Assembly: GCA_013396655.1 (NCBI GenBank)
Contig: WBMV01007501.1
Location: forward strand, 496,001-560,000
Direction: 5' to 3'
Length of the DNA: 64,000 nucleotides
Origin: Campylorhamphus procurvoides
Lineage: Eukaryota > Chordata > Aves > Passeriformes > Dendrocolaptidae
Numbering within the stretch: the stretch's first letter is position 1; every line of letters begins with the position of its first letter. Shown here piece after piece: positions 1 through 14,000 of this stretch. The position numbers were made by a program, and so were the translations under genes. The notes beneath the pieces are model-generated. The model worked only from the letters and a program-made list of their open reading frames with translations, did not search any database and had not been told where the DNA came from.

Positions 1-3000
1 GCCATATGGTGGCTCACAAAAATCTGAACAAATGAGGTGTAATGAGGCTCATTAAATAAAATAAAAAGGGAAGATCTGCTATGAAAATGACTCTTAGAAC
101 TTGCAAGATGATGTTCAGGTGGACAAGACACCCTGTACTTCACTCCTCCGGTATTTCTGGTAGATGGCCAGAAACGCCTCTGCCCCTGTCAGAGGAACCA
201 GCAGACTTGTGAAGAGAAGCAGTCCCAGGAACATTTCAAATATGAACAGAAGGCAGAACAGAAACACCTTTCACAAACACAGATGCAAGCCAAATGTCCT
301 TGAAAGTGGGGAATCTGTGGGAGATGCCAGCTGATGGGCATGGTAATACTGAAGCAGGTAACAGCTTTAGATGGACAGATGACTAATAAGTCAAGGGCAC
401 CAGGCCAGAAGTCCAGCTGCAGCAGCAGGGTGAAAGAGCTACAGGCAACAAATGGGAAGAAGATTCAGATGGCATAGTTGCTGCCTGTCCTCTCTCCCTT
501 TGAAAGGGAAAGAGAGTCAGAATATGTTTCAGTGCAACAGAACCACTCCCACCCATCCTCCCTCCAAGTACTGTGGATCAGTATTAAAGTGCCACAAAGG
601 GATTGCCAGTCTCAGGGCAGCAGTGAAAGCAGCAGGAACTGTTGCTTGGAAAGGTTCTTCAGGGTTGGTTTGCACACCATCAAACATGCATCAAACACTG
701 CCAGACTCTGCACATTTGGAGGACTGGAGAGAGGGAGAATCTCTAAAAAACCACATCAACCTCTGCCTTAACAGCTGTTTTCCAGTTCAGTCCAGCAGCA
801 TGACTGGGTGCCCTCTGGAAACACAAAGGACAGCCACTAGAGTCTACCAGAACTACAGCAGTCCCCAAAAAGGTAACAAAATCCCTATCATCAGCTTGTG
901 ACACGTGCAAACAACTAGACAGTGCTGTGCACCTTCCATCAGGGTTATCTGAATATTTACAGGATCACAAAGGATGCTTTTGCGTGACCCCAGAAGTTAG
1001 AACATGGACACAAGCACCTCAGGTTTTGTCTGCACTGGGGCCACTCTTGCTTGAGTTATGCTAGAGAAGTGCAATTCAAGTTAATTTTGCAGTGAAAATC
1101 TGCCTAGCATTAGAGAAACCCCAGCTGGTGTTACTGTGGGACACAGCCACTGCTGAATTATTGTTAGAGCTGTGGCTTGGAAAGATGAGGTTTATTAGAG
1201 TTGCTATCAGAATCAGCCTTCCTCCCCCTGCTTTTCATGTGCCAGTGTGTGCTGCTTCTCTGACCTGGCTGGAGAACAAACCCAACAACAGTGACTCACT
1301 TGCTTGGGAATCGCTGGATTAAGAGCAGGATGGGTTTAAATTTTTATTTTTTCTTATTTTTAATGGTTAGATTACTCAAGAAAATGGGCCAAAGTGGGTC
1401 AGAAAGTCAAAAGCAAGATTCTGTTGTCATTTATTTCAAAGTAGGCTATCACATTAAACCTAACCCTACCATTATCATTATGATAGTAAAATCTGGTACA
1501 AGCATGGCACTCAGCCTTTCTTCATGTCTTTCTATTTCCACTTTCCTCTAATTTTAACAGATTTGCCAATAACAACAACTATTGCATCTCTGACCTCTGG
1601 TCATTTCCTAAAGCCTATGCCTCCACCTAAACCCATCACACTGCAAAACTCCTCTGCAGGATTCCTGTTTTAGGCATTAATGTCTAAAATAATGTCTTCA
1701 ATAGAAGCAGCAGATGCACAAGGCAGAAATAAAGACATACAGAGCAGGAAAGAGGGAGGACAGCACTGATTAAGTTTTGCTGTGTTACAGCTTGTTCTTC
1801 CAGAAAGGTTTGCTGTCAGCTGTTCCCTAGCACTGTGCATGTGTTTCTTCTGGCTGGAAAGCACCGCATTGTGTGTCAAATGCAGGACAATTTCTCCTGG
1901 CTATTGCTCACTAATTGCAGAACCACTTCAGGGTCATTCAGCCTCTGCTCAACAGGATGTTGCACTTTACCTTCATAAAAAACCCTTCCTGGGGCATATT
2001 ACGCAGCAGACCCTACAATGACAGACATGATATACTAATTAAGTTACATCAGCTGTATAATTTCTCACATCCCATAGAAAAGAATAGTGCATTTCTCTAA
2101 AATCTTTAAGGATACAGACTAAAGTGTAACTAACCAGAGGAGGACAAGAAAGGTCCCCACCTCTTCTGGCTATATATCCTTAACAGGTCCCTTCACAAGA
2201 AAAGCACTGTTAGGCTGGGAAATGAAAATAAAGCATGTTGGTTCAGTCTTGTCATAAATGGACAGATAATAAGGGATTAATTTATCAGACATTATCAAAA
2301 TAGGGAAAAAAGGACAATTTCTGTACTTATTTACACTCTGTTCAAATATCCAGAGGGAGCCTGTGTAGTTCTTTCTTTAAATTTCCCAAGCTGGAGAGGT
2401 GTTTGTAAGTTCACTGCCTTGACTATATTTACCCTATTTTATATTACCACAAAGAGGACTTAGAGCTGATAAAATATACTTCCAAAGAGCACATTAGTCT
2501 CCTTTTGGAATGATGAGTTGCCATTAAAACTGACAGGTATTTTCGATAATTTCCCATGGGAAACTGTCCCCTGACTCCTCTAAAAGCTTTTCAAACCCTG
2601 CTGCTGCTGCCATTCACAAGGCACAAGCAAAACACCCCACTCCTGCTGTCCATTTCCAAGCGCTCTTCAAAAACAAATGACAAATTCCCCAGCAAATTGC
2701 TACTGAATACAGTTTGCTTGCCCTCCTTGATTTTGCTTATAAGGAAGAGTGTTTTGTTCACATTACTCTTCCTGCCAAAACCATATTATCACAAGTTAAA
2801 GGGAGAAATTACTTTGCAGGAGCCTTTAATTAAAAGAGGGTCACATTTCATTGCCTTTTTTCTCTGTGATAGACATTGCTATCCCTCCTGTCTCTGTTCT
2901 CCATCTTCCAAAATCCAATCTGGACCAGGTTGACATGATGGTCTTTTACCGAATCTACATCACCACCGAAATTCACTCCTTTTATACACTGTCAGAATGC

Positions 3001-3994
3001 AGCATTGCACAATGCAAAAAATCATTCACTATTAATCATTCATCATTATTCACTGGCACGAGCTGTTACACTGCTCTTTCTAGTACTGTGCAATAATTAC
3101 AAACTGCATTTTTTTCACTAGTGTGTTTATTTAGCATTAAGAAATAATTACAAGGAGCACAGTATCAGAGCCTGGCCTGTTTTTTTGTTTTTTTTTTTAA
3201 TTATTTTCTAGTCCCATTAATTGTATCTGAATAGTTCAAATTTTAATGTGTTGTTGAGAGCAAAAATTAATTAAGAGCATCTTTTCCTATATTGTTAACT
3301 TTTCTCTGAACTTGGGAAACTAGTTTCTCATGCCTGCCATAAGTCTAAGTGAACTGCTATGTTCATTTTCTCTCAGAAGAGAGATAATGTAGTGTGAACG
3401 TGTGTTATTTGAATGATTAGATTCTTTACCTCTGTTTCACTTCTATCTTCACTTCTATCTAGCTCACTGAAATATCAGTCAGAAGCCTTTACCAGACATA
3501 TCAGTGCCATTTGTGATCAGATATCTTTCCAGGATTTGCTGCCTGGAAGACCACTGCAAGATTTTAAGACCTTCTGCAGTAATTCCATTTTTTTTCTTGA
3601 AAGAGAATTTTTTCCTCTAAATGCATTCCCTCTTCCTTTTGGGGCTGATACACATCTAGGAGGCATATCTTGCTTTCCTTGCTTGAAAACTTCTGGATCA
3701 GCAGAAGTGTGTACAACAGTAAGTAGGTGGCAAGGGGTTTTTTTTGACAGCATGAGGCATTTGGATGGTACACTACTAAGCTCATTTCTAAAGAAACAAT
3801 GGGGGTTTTATTTTCACTGTTATACAACACAAATTTATCACAATTGGAATAAAAAGACTTAGTAAAAAGCCCATAAGCACGTCCTTGTCAAGAAACCATT
3901 ATCTAAATAGCCCCTGAGACACATCAAAACTACATCCTTTCCTCAGGAGATGCCTTTCAAAGGTATAAAAGGTAAAAAAGGCATGATAAAATAA

Positions 3995-4135
3995 GGATTT
4001 CAGAAAAAGATGACCCGAGGTCTATACACTATAATTCACCACACTTGAGCTCCAATACAAAACATGGAAACATTGAGGAAAATTAAGGCAAATCACCCTA
4101 AAGAATGAAGTCACTGGGTAGGAGCTTGTGTCCCT
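3995..4135 (+). repeat. Imperfect direct repeat, copy A
   Basis: A segment beginning AAGATGACCC and running through CTATACAC and CACACTTGAGC resembles 4985-5125 in the same orientation. The best 44 bases match at 34 positions by eye. Similarity continues weakly downstream (a GAAG/CACTGG block). It could be an old tandem duplication or two copies of one old interspersed repeat. The family is not recognised. Confidence 0.45.
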
Positions 4136-4984
4136 CAAACCTACAGGTAGACGCTTTCATCCAAGCATAAAGTAGTCATAACTATCAACGTCGTAATTCT
4201 CCTTAGAGTATTTTATGAGCTCTATCACATTGACTTGAAGCATTAGCACATTTGGCTTATACTTCCCCTATGTATTTGGGCATATATGGCCCTGCATGGT
4301 GATCACTGATTTGAAATTTGAGCTCAGATTTAACATGGGAATTTGCTCTATTGCTATAAGTCTCTCTCACTCAAAAATAAGTGCAGGAGGGGTAAAGAAA
4401 GGAGGGAAGCCCTGAGCACAGCCAAAGCTATAGAGATAACTCCTGAACTCCACTGAGTCAAATAGAAATATTTGAACCCCTTGAAGCTTTGGTACCTCCA
4501 TATCATCCTTCTCAGGTATTTGTGTGAACATGCCAGGTTACAGCCAGAGTGCTGTGCTGTCTTGGTCCTCTTAGTAGGAGAGAATTACCATTACGGAAAA
4601 CAGAAGCTAAGGCTAAGAAATTACATTATAAAAGGCATTTTAAGAACCTGAGCTGTAAAAGCTGTAGTTCTAGTCTAAAGAATGAGTCCATTAAAGAAAG
4701 TGTCACTAGATGTTTCCTTGTTTATTATGTGCTCCTAACTCAGGGCTGAATGTGCACAATTTGTGAGTACAAAGACATTTTTCTTCTAACGGCCAATCTT
4801 AAAAGCTCAAGCTGGGATCTAAGAGGTGGGGTGGGCTTTTTATTCTCATACCTCATAACCAGAAAACATCAATTAATACATACTTGCTTATGCGGCTTTA
4901 ACTGATCCTTATTATTCTATTATTTTAATCTTGAAACCAGTTTGAATACAAGAGCCAAAAAATGCAAACCAGACCACAGAGTTT

Positions 4985-5125
4985 ACACAAGGATGACCCA
5001 GAGCCTATACACCGTAACTCAGCACACGTGAGCACAAACTGAAAACATCTGACAAAAGCCACAAATGTTGCAAAACTAATAACCCAGATAAATGGTGAAG
5101 ATACCACTGGTTAGAGTTAAACCCT
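4985..5125 (+). repeat. Imperfect direct repeat, copy B
   Basis: This is the partner of the repeat at 3995-4135, about 980 bp away in direct orientation. It begins AGGATGACCC and contains CCTATACACC and CACACGTGAGC. Outside the best 44 bases the alignment needs gaps. No transposon termini were seen at either copy. Confidence 0.45.
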
Positions 5126-7002
5126 CCCCAGATGACTGCATGGGTTGTTATTGTTCTCTGCACTCCTACCAGTACCTTTTCAGGAAGGAGTGCTCAGAGC
5201 TCAATGTATTACCCTAGACAAAGGCACAAAAAGCCAGATAGGAGGGCTATTACCTCCCTATATTATCATGTAGTATCTCTGTCACCTCTTCCCTGGTGGC
5301 AAGCATACAGTATTGTGAATTTATATTAAACCTATGGCTTAGACGCTAGAAGGACAGGAGTTTATCAAAAAGGTTTTGAAGCAACAACTTGTGCTCCACC
5401 CAAATGTGCTATAAACTACCAGCCCACCTTAGATGAACCCAGCCTGGAGCTCCTGCCTCTCTCTGGGGTCAAGGATGGAAGCAATTTAAGTCAGTAGCCA
5501 TTCTGTAATAAAACGAGATTTTCAGAAGACTATCCTAAATAACAATTAGTTCATAATAATTAGCAATGAACAACAACAACAAAAATAGCATTCATTCACT
5601 TAAAATTATTTTTAATGTTATAATGACTGGTACATAATTATACCAGACAAGGGCTATTTAAAAGAGGGAAAAAAGAAGACAACTTCAAAAGAAGAGAATT
5701 CATTTGCTGTTTATTTGCTTCAGGGTTCTAATTACTCTGGAAACCAGCAACCCTCCTGATAGGATTACTGACAAGAACGCAACTGCAGCTGCAAGGAACG
5801 CTGAGCACATCAGTTTTTTAGCACTATTAAAACAGTCCTCTATAAATACCAGATGCATCTATCTATCTGTTTCTCTCCCTTCTCAGCACTTACTAGCGGA
5901 GCGGTCGCAGAGCATATCACAAAAATGAAATGTGTAGCTGTGGCAGAACTGGCGCAGTAGAGCAAGTAATTTGTATCAGGCTGTATAAGAGTTTAAGTTT
6001 TATTATTAAGTATATGTCACAGATATACTAGCACCAGTTCATCTTCTTTCCCCTTATAGTTCAGATTTATACACTTATTAATAAAATCCAGACGGTCATT
6101 TCAACACCCTCATTTAGCAAAATAAGCCAGTCAAATCTGGTCAGAGTCGCATGGACTCCGTGTAGCAACGAAGAGAACCCTGGCAACTTTAATTGTTGCT
6201 GTCTAGAGGAGATTTATGATGTTATCCATTCTGGTCCTAGCTAATAAATCACATCTTCCTCCAGTCTTCAGCAGATAGGTTGGATGAAAAAGGCTGGTAG
6301 GTCTCTTTAGTGCCTCCTGAAAGTGGCACAGAGATAGGAGGGGAGCCACCAGGCTTGGCACTGCTTCTGCTTTTACCTATGTGGACCCTCAGAGAATTGG
6401 TTTTGCTGATGGAGCGTTAAAAACCATCAGGAGGAGAATTTTTCCTCAGGAACGGAGATTGAAGGAACCTCAGCCGCCATTCTGTTCTGGACCCAGCACC
6501 TAAAATATGTGGCTTGGTGCCTCTATGCCTCATCCTCCAAGGAGCAACCCTCAGGGGATGCTTCCTACCACTTGATTTGGTTAGTAGGCAAGTTCTTCAG
6601 GACAGCCACTGCCTTCTACCATGCATATGCAGCCATTCTCACCAGGGGGTGGTAGGTACAAGAGCAATAAAAAAACAATAGCTAAAAGAGCTGTAAAATA
6701 TCCTCAAATGTCAAGTTTTTGCATCTTGTCCCTCCCCCTCACTTTTCTAGCCAGCTAATAAAAAAAATCAATGTCACAGAGCAGTTAGGCATTTCTTAGG
6801 TCCAATGGGAACAGCATCAAGGAGAAAAAAGTATAAATGTTCTATAAAATAATAATTTATCAAAACACTCAAGAGACAGGGAAATGGCAAAACAGCAGTT
6901 TCCTCAGGAGATTGTCCTGTAATGGTCTTCAGGCAGCAAAATCAGAGGATAAATTAAAATTCTTACATGTAGGGTGCCTACATGATACCATATCACAGAA
7001 GA

Positions 7003-7138
7003 GCATCACAGAATATCTTCAGTTGGAAGGGACCCACAAGGATCATCAAGACCAACTCTTAAGTGAGTGACCCCTTGGGGATCAAACCCATAACCTTGGT
7101 GTTATTAGCACCATGCTCTAACCAACTGAGCTAATCTG
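7003..7138 (-). mobile_element. TguSINE1-like SINE: tRNA-Ile head with CR1-X-like tail
   Basis: Read on the minus strand, the 5' part (about 7138-7072) is a clear tRNA-Ile-like sequence. The A box TTAGCTCAGTTGG is complementary to 7122-7134. An anticodon loop CTAATAA with anticodon AAT lies at 7102-7108, and the B box GGTTTGATCCC at 7078-7088. The 3' part (about 7071-7003) is a CR1 tail with GATGATCCTTGTGGGTCCC and ends in ATTCTGTGATG. This head-tail fusion is the architecture of TguSINE1, known from songbirds, which uses CR1 machinery in trans. The acceptor-stem half after the B box is lost, so it is not a working tRNA gene. No clear target-site duplication was found. Confidence 0.85.
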
Positions 7139-7196
7139 AAGCCTGGAAAGACAAATCAGATGGGGCAGAAGAAGCAAATCAGTGGGAAAAAAATGG

Positions 7197-8090
7197 TGTT
7201 TCAATGTTTAATATCTTCATAAGCAATCTGGATGATGGGATAAGGTTTACAATTTGCTAATGATACCAAACTGAGTGGGCAAGTGGACACTTCAGGAGCA
7301 TCACCCTGCAGGAAGACTGGATTAGGTTGGAATAGTGAGCTAACAAGAACCTTATGAAGCTAAACAAGGAGAGGCCTAAGGTCTTGCATCTGGAAAAACA
7401 TAATTCAGGAGTGCAGGACAGGCTGGAATGTACCTGGCTGGGGAACAGCTCTGTGGAAAGGGACCTGGGGCTCCTCGTGGACAACACGCTCAATATGAGT
7501 GAGTAGTGTGCTGCTGTGGCAAAGCAAGCCCACAGAATGCTGGCCTGAGAGAACATGTGCATCGCCAGCAGAGATAAAGAAGTCATTATCCCACCCTACT
7601 CAGTGCTTTTCAGGCCACACCTGGAATACTGCATTCACTTTCAGTCCCTACTATACAAAGAGATGTGGACAGGCTGGAGAGGGTCCAGGGAGAGGCCACA
7701 AAAAAAGGAAAGGCTGGGAGAACTGGGTTTGTTCAGCCTTGAGAAAAGAAGGCTTATGGCAGATCTTATCATCATGTCTGAGTATTTAAAGGGTGGCTAC
7801 AAAGAACATGAAGACTACCTTTTTACAATGATCGCGGGGGAAAGGGGAGAGGTAATGGATACATGTTACCACTGGGATGGTCCTGACTGGACATAAGAGA
7901 AAAATATTTCACAATGAGAACAATCGGAATAACCTCCCCAGGGAAGTGGTGAATTCCCCAACATTGGACACATATAAGATTCAGCTGGAAAGGGTGCTGG
8001 ACCATCTTGTCTAGACCATGCTTGTACCAAAAAAAGTTGGACTAGATGATCCTTGAGGTCTCTTTCAACCTGTTATTCTATGATTCTATG
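7197..8090 (+). mobile_element. CR1 LINE, 5'-truncated, plus strand
   Basis: About 0.9 kb of CR1. It starts inside the ORF2 region that normally encodes the end of reverse transcriptase (trace of FNIF, then DDTKL-like text) and runs through a decayed segment still readable as FRPHLEYCIHFQSLLYK. It ends in the characteristic 3' tail: TTGGACTAGATGATCCTTGA, then two ATTCTATG-type units at 8074-8090. Many stops and frameshifts show it is dead. Truncation at the 5' end is usual for this family. It lies antisense to SAMD12. Confidence 0.9.
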
Positions 8091-11000
8091 TTTTTTCCTG
8101 TCATTATAAGGCATCTTTGTAATTTATACAAATACCTTGCTTGCTAATTCATGCGAAAACATGTTTATCTATTAATAATGGAAACATTCCCCTACTCTTC
8201 ATGTCAAGTGCATTCTCAGTGCAAAATAAAGAGAAAGTCTGTGTACTAGAGTGTAACGTACATCACAGTGATCCAAGTTTAAATGAGCTGGCTCCAGAAA
8301 AGGAGCTACACTAGAGGAGCACTAAGCTTTTCCTCCTACAGGTAGACTCCTCTGAGCTCCCTGGCTGGGTTATGCTGCAGAAGGCAGTACAGACAAGACA
8401 AATGGAGCAGATGCAGAGACACATGGAAACAGTGAGCCACTGGTCAGCACGACAGCAAGCAGTCAGCATGCTTCAGTAGCTGAAATGCTGGCAAGCTTTC
8501 AGCCAGCAAGGTACAGTCATCAGGTGGGATCTAAAGGAGACTGTGGGGTGACTTTGTGGTAGGGAGCTCTTCCCAAGGAAGAGCACAGGTGATACCATCA
8601 TTTAGAGATGGGTGGAATTGCAGCAATGGGGAATGACCTTACTAGTCCATAAAGCTGCCAGGGAGGGACGGAGCCTAAGCAGGGCCGAATGAAAGAGAAG
8701 AAGCTTAGGTTTAATTTGTATGCTACAGTCAGGCCTGAAAAGAATTCCCAATCACTCTGGGTGGCAGTTTCCCAAAGGCTGCAGAAGTTCACTTTGCTTG
8801 TCCTGATAGGCATCAGAGAAGCAGATTCATAAAGACTGTAACACTGGCCTCAAGTGTTTGAAGGCTTCACTTACTTAGAGTTACATGTGTAACAGGAGAA
8901 AAAGACTGTCTCATATTTTTGTTAATAACCTCATTAATGAAAACAGAATGAGACTCAGTGCTGCAAACCCTAATTGCTGGCTAATACTTAAAACAGCAAA
9001 TATTACCTGTTTCTTGAGCAGTCAGCCACATTAAGCATCGAGTTTACTACTCCCTCACACTTCCTAGATGATGTTCAGCTTTCAAAGGGGAAAAGAGGGA
9101 AAAAGAATGCTACCTGCAGTCTCATAATAGCATCAGTTGTGGAAAAGACTCAGCTTCATGATTTCCAAAGTTGCTATTTTTGTACATGCTTGGAAAAAGC
9201 ACAGCTTAACAAAACTTCACAATCAGCGATCCTCACAAAATGTTCAGCTTGTATTTGCCAGCTCTTTACTAAGCCAATTCATTTTTTTAAAAGCAGCTTA
9301 GCAGAGATAACCACTCAGATTTAGATTTGAATTCTTCTCTATGACATTCATCAGTAGAAATGAAACACTTTGGAGATAAAAACAATCATATTGTTTCATT
9401 AGCCTGAAATATTTCTGATAGGGTCAGCAATAAAAGTAGATAGTTTTTAGATATGAGCACAGCAGAAAAACTACGTTTCACAGTGAGAGTTCAGAATGAC
9501 TCTGGCAGATAACCTGCTCTTCTAACAGAAAAAGTGTGAGTAAGGTCAGGTCAGCATGTGGACCGACTTGTTTGGCTGATGAAGGTCTTGCTGTTCTTTG
9601 AGCTCTGTGTGTTGTGCATCCTAATACACTGAGTTTCAATGCTTCCCAATGGTTGCTTTATCGCACAGGGAAAAGCAATCACAGTAGCAAATGTTCCACA
9701 AATTCCAAAGACAGAGCCAATCTTATGATCTACAGACATTATTTTTCCCTAAGGCAAGTCAAAGTAGGATGCCTTCACGTGTAGATGTCTCAGAGTGTTC
9801 CTCCTTCAAACTCCTGATGAGACATCCCTCCTGATGGGAAATATTTATGAATGCCCCTTTCTCCAGGTCATCACAAGATTTAAGGAAGGTTGTGGAAGTC
9901 AGTGTGAGCCCCAAAGCAGATTTTAATCAGTACTCAACTGACCTACTAATACATTCATTTTTTTACAGAAAAGCTAAAAACTACTTTCATTAGAAAAGCA
10001 GGCATTTTAGAATCAAAACACTACTGTATAAAGCAGGCAAGAAAACTCCAGACAAAATACTTCTTAATTCCATTTCATCCAGGAAAGTTACTCAGACTTC
10101 ACTAGAATACAACACCACAATCTGACAAAGCTTTTTAGCTTGACAGGCAGAGTATCCTGTGGCAGCCTATAATGCCAACTCATTGGTATTAACATACAGG
10201 AAGCAACTTAGAACTTACGTTCTAAGAGACAACTGTGAACTGAAAAAAAGAACTAAAAGGATATACTGAACTTCAACTGTCTTTCAGATTAAAATGCTAT
10301 TGGTATGTCACTGAGACTTAATTTTTAAACTTCTGAGATACATCAGAAGTTATTTTGGGACCTTAACTCAAACTATGAGGCACAAGCTGACATACTGAGA
10401 TATCATCAGAAAGTTTACAATGAAATGTTAAAGGGGAGAGTTATTCCCTCTAGGCCAGCTGAAGCAGGAATTGCACGTCCTTGTCTCTCCAAGTCCTTCA
10501 CAAGACCTAAATTGTACAATAGCACACTTCAACTATTTGCCTGCTTTCAGTGTGCTAAAAATAAGACTGACATCATAAACCAATTTTAACTAATATTAAA
10601 AAGCTAATGCATGCCATTGTCAGTAAATGAAATGTAAAATTAATTGTGCTGCAAGAGAGAAAAGCCTTGTGAAAGAATTCACTGTAGTAGTAAACGGTGA
10701 GCACTTTGTATGCCCTCAAGCTTTCCTGAAGTCATTACTACTTAGATGTCATGAAGGCTAGCTTCATGAAGTCTTTTTCAACATGGTGTTCATAATTTAT
10801 TTTCAGACAGACACAAAAGCCATCTAGTCAAACCCCAAGACTCACTGACATTAGCCTCTCCTGATTCCAAGGGGCAGTACTGGGCCTCAGAGTTGTGGAT
10901 GGGACGCTCTCTCTAACTGATGTTTTGATGAAACAAAAGATCGCCTCCTCTAGAGAGACAAACGCATCATTTTCAGAAACAAATAAAAATATCATGTTCT

Positions 11001-14000
11001 CAAAACAGGCAATCATTAACCTAGAGAGCTAAAACAAGCACGGAAGTAAACAGGGGAACTTTTAAATGCTGGCACCCACCAATCTCAGCTTTCTACACAG
11101 CCTCAAAATCACTACCTCTTACTTTCCTGGACAAACAAGACTTGACTGCTCTTAGCAATATACTCACAGTGCAACTACAGATGGGCGAACTGATTTCTAG
11201 ATGCTACCTTCGTGCCTTAATTACAGCACTGCCAGAGAGAGTCTCTTTGGGTGGTGATTATGTTAAGAAACATGAAGCAGGCAGGTAAAATTGGCAGGAC
11301 AGCACAGCCAGGGAGGAAAAAGGCACCTGGTAACTTGTAAAAACAAAAGAAAATAAAGATGTTGAAATAATGCATAGGAGAGAACATATCCTTTTAGACT
11401 TCTTTCTCTTCACACAAGAACTACAGTTAATGAAGCAATAAAGGAGGACTGAATTTGATACACAACAGTTTGAAGACCAGGAGCTGAAAGTAGAGAGAGA
11501 ACTTGTTCCAGGCTTCCCCAGGGTGTGCAAAATGCAGGTCTGAGTGAGTCACTGGACAGGCAGGGGAGTTCAGGGACACAAATGGCCAATTTAACAAGTA
11601 TGCTAATGTTCACTGGAGGTAATGACAATTAGAAGAGCAAGCTGTGTTTTAGGGATGAGATGAAGAGACAGCGAGGAGATGCAGTTGTTTGGATGGAAAT
11701 GTGTTGAGTTGGGATGTTATCTGTGCTCTCTACCACTGAGATCCTGACTCTGCTACAAAAATACTGACTGTGCTTTTGTGGAAGATGGTTTAAAACCAAT
11801 CTAAATATCACACAAATACATTTTTGTACATAAAGCACGGTCTTTGAAGTGCCTGCGTCTTGGTCCTATTCTATAGGGGCGAATATTGCCAAACATCTGT
11901 AAGTGAAATGCTGTGAGCAGGTGGTGCTGCAGAATGAAGAAGCACTAACAGCCTTGTTCCCAACATTGCTCTTGATCAAAAGAGGTTACTCTAAATACAT
12001 ATAACCACAGCAGTTCTATAACTAATAAGTGTAAGAATAATCATTTTCAGAAAATCTGTAGCCATGCTAAGACCACCAGTTCCTCAGACTTGGACAGAGG
12101 GTAACTCTGCTCTGTAAGGTCACAGTCTGTGGTGTTTATATCCAAGATCTTTACATGCACATTCACATTTGAAGAACTGGTTCCCAACACTATACCACAA
12201 AACTCCATCTCCATACATAATTTAACATGGCCACGTGAAACTTAGTTTAATATGCAAGGCAAAGATCTCATGAAGTGATAAACATTTAATGTGAGTGGAG
12301 TTGAAGGTGACACACTACCATAAAATGAAAACATACAAAACAGCATTTGTCCTTCCTGTCATCCTCTGCTAGACAACTTGATAACAAAATGACACACATG
12401 TATTTCCAGACTTAATCTGGATGCACAACAAAACCTAAAATTTAAACTAACAGGCCCCAAGGATTTGGATCCAAGAATAGACCATGCCAAGAGAAAACAG
12501 TGAAATCTGATGACTACACTTTTCAAAAGAATGATCCCTCACATGTGTCATGCCAAGATTATAAATGTAACCAAATATCCACAGAACCTACAGGCATAAT
12601 TTAAAATAAAAACCAGCCTTTAGATATCAGAACAGCCTGAGCCAACCATGAGCATATTTTTCTTTAAAAACAATTTTTGCTAGTTGTTTATTTTCAATGT
12701 ATTAGTCATTAATGTGACACTGACCAGTAGCTTCTTCTTGCTTACATCCAATATAAACCAAATAAGAATTTAAAAAAGTCTTAGACCTACCGGAAAACCA
12801 ACTTTCTTTCCCTACCAATTCTGACCTTTTCTGTTGGGGAGACATTGATTTTTTTTTACCGCCTGTGTTTCTAATGGAGCTTGAAATTAACACGGCTTTT
12901 TTGTTTACCTCCTAATTTGTGCACCACCATCATCAGTGCTGTCAGCACAGCTCTGGGAATAGGGCTTGTTTACTGCTTCTGCATAACCAGCAAGTGGAAG
13001 CAGAGGAGCAGAAAATAGGTTTGGTTTAGAGTTTTTCCTTTATTTATTCTTTTTGTCCAGGTCCGTTTATAGGTTACATATTAATGACTTGAGTGATAGT
13101 GTGGCCCATTTTGTCAATATTCCTTAAATGGAAAATAGAAAGACCTGAGCTAGGTCAGGAATATGTTGAATTCCTCTGCTACATGTATTATAAGAAGTTG
13201 GTATTATTTTAGGGTCAGTCCAAAGTATCTGACAGCCTTTTTGCACAGCAGGAATTTCAACAAGGCCTTGCACCACCTGTCTAATGTGGAATATCAGCTA
13301 GAGAAGTCCCACAGAAACTCATTCTCTGAGTTATGGCTTTGGCACAATATCCCACTCCCTGCATTAAGATAGCTTCCAATATTAGAGTCCCTGCAGGGGT
13401 ATAGGAACAATGTCACCCAATCAAATACTCAGGATCAGTGCACAGGCTTGAATTGAAGATCTGTAGCCTTACCATCGCTGGAAGAATAAACTTATTTCTC
13501 TCAGTCACCACCAAAGTGTGTGGCTGGGGCCTGGTGACATACAAATTAATTTGAGTACGTTACAATGTCACTGTCATGTTCTTCAGCAACTCCATGGTTG
13601 CCACATGATATGTCCACTTGGTATTATGTCACTGTATAATTGACATTTGTGATATGCTATCAAACCATTAATATTACCAACTAAAAACAATTCTATCCAT
13701 TTTCCAGACAGTACTACAAATGATATGCACTGATTTTGTTTTAGTGCAAAGGGATGGACTACATGACCTGTGAAACTTGGATATCTGTTTTCCAGGCATT
13801 TTTTCCTAAGAAATTTTGTGGTCCAAGGTAAGAGAGAACAATTCTGTTTCCAAATATCCCCATGCCATGCTGCCATTGACTCTTGTATGAGTGCTGGCAT
13901 AATCTGTACATGTAAGAAAACTATTTGCTCATAAAAATATTCTAAACAGTTTTCTAACAGCTGTTCTAAAAAGTCCATCTTTTTAAGTATTATGCCAACA

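Larger units (their letters stand above)
1..6995. other. Intronic DNA without recognised genes
   Basis: AT-rich non-coding sequence. Open frames here (for example 452-901 and 3413-3862 on the plus strand) show no known domain and look like chance frames. It contains a T-rich run at about 3180-3200, a short (CAA)4 at 5570-5581, and the imperfect duplication listed separately. No promoter, RNA gene or exon could be supported. Confidence 0.6.

Noticed and set aside
7072..7138. tRNA-Ile gene on the minus strand
   Set aside because: The sequence past the B box does not rebuild an acceptor stem and runs straight into a CR1 tail, so it is a SINE head and not a working tRNA.
13040..13555. Possible LTR ending with AATAAA at 13485 and GGCCTGGTGACA
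   Set aside because: Only the right-hand wording looks LTR-like. No left end, TATA box or target-site duplication could be placed.
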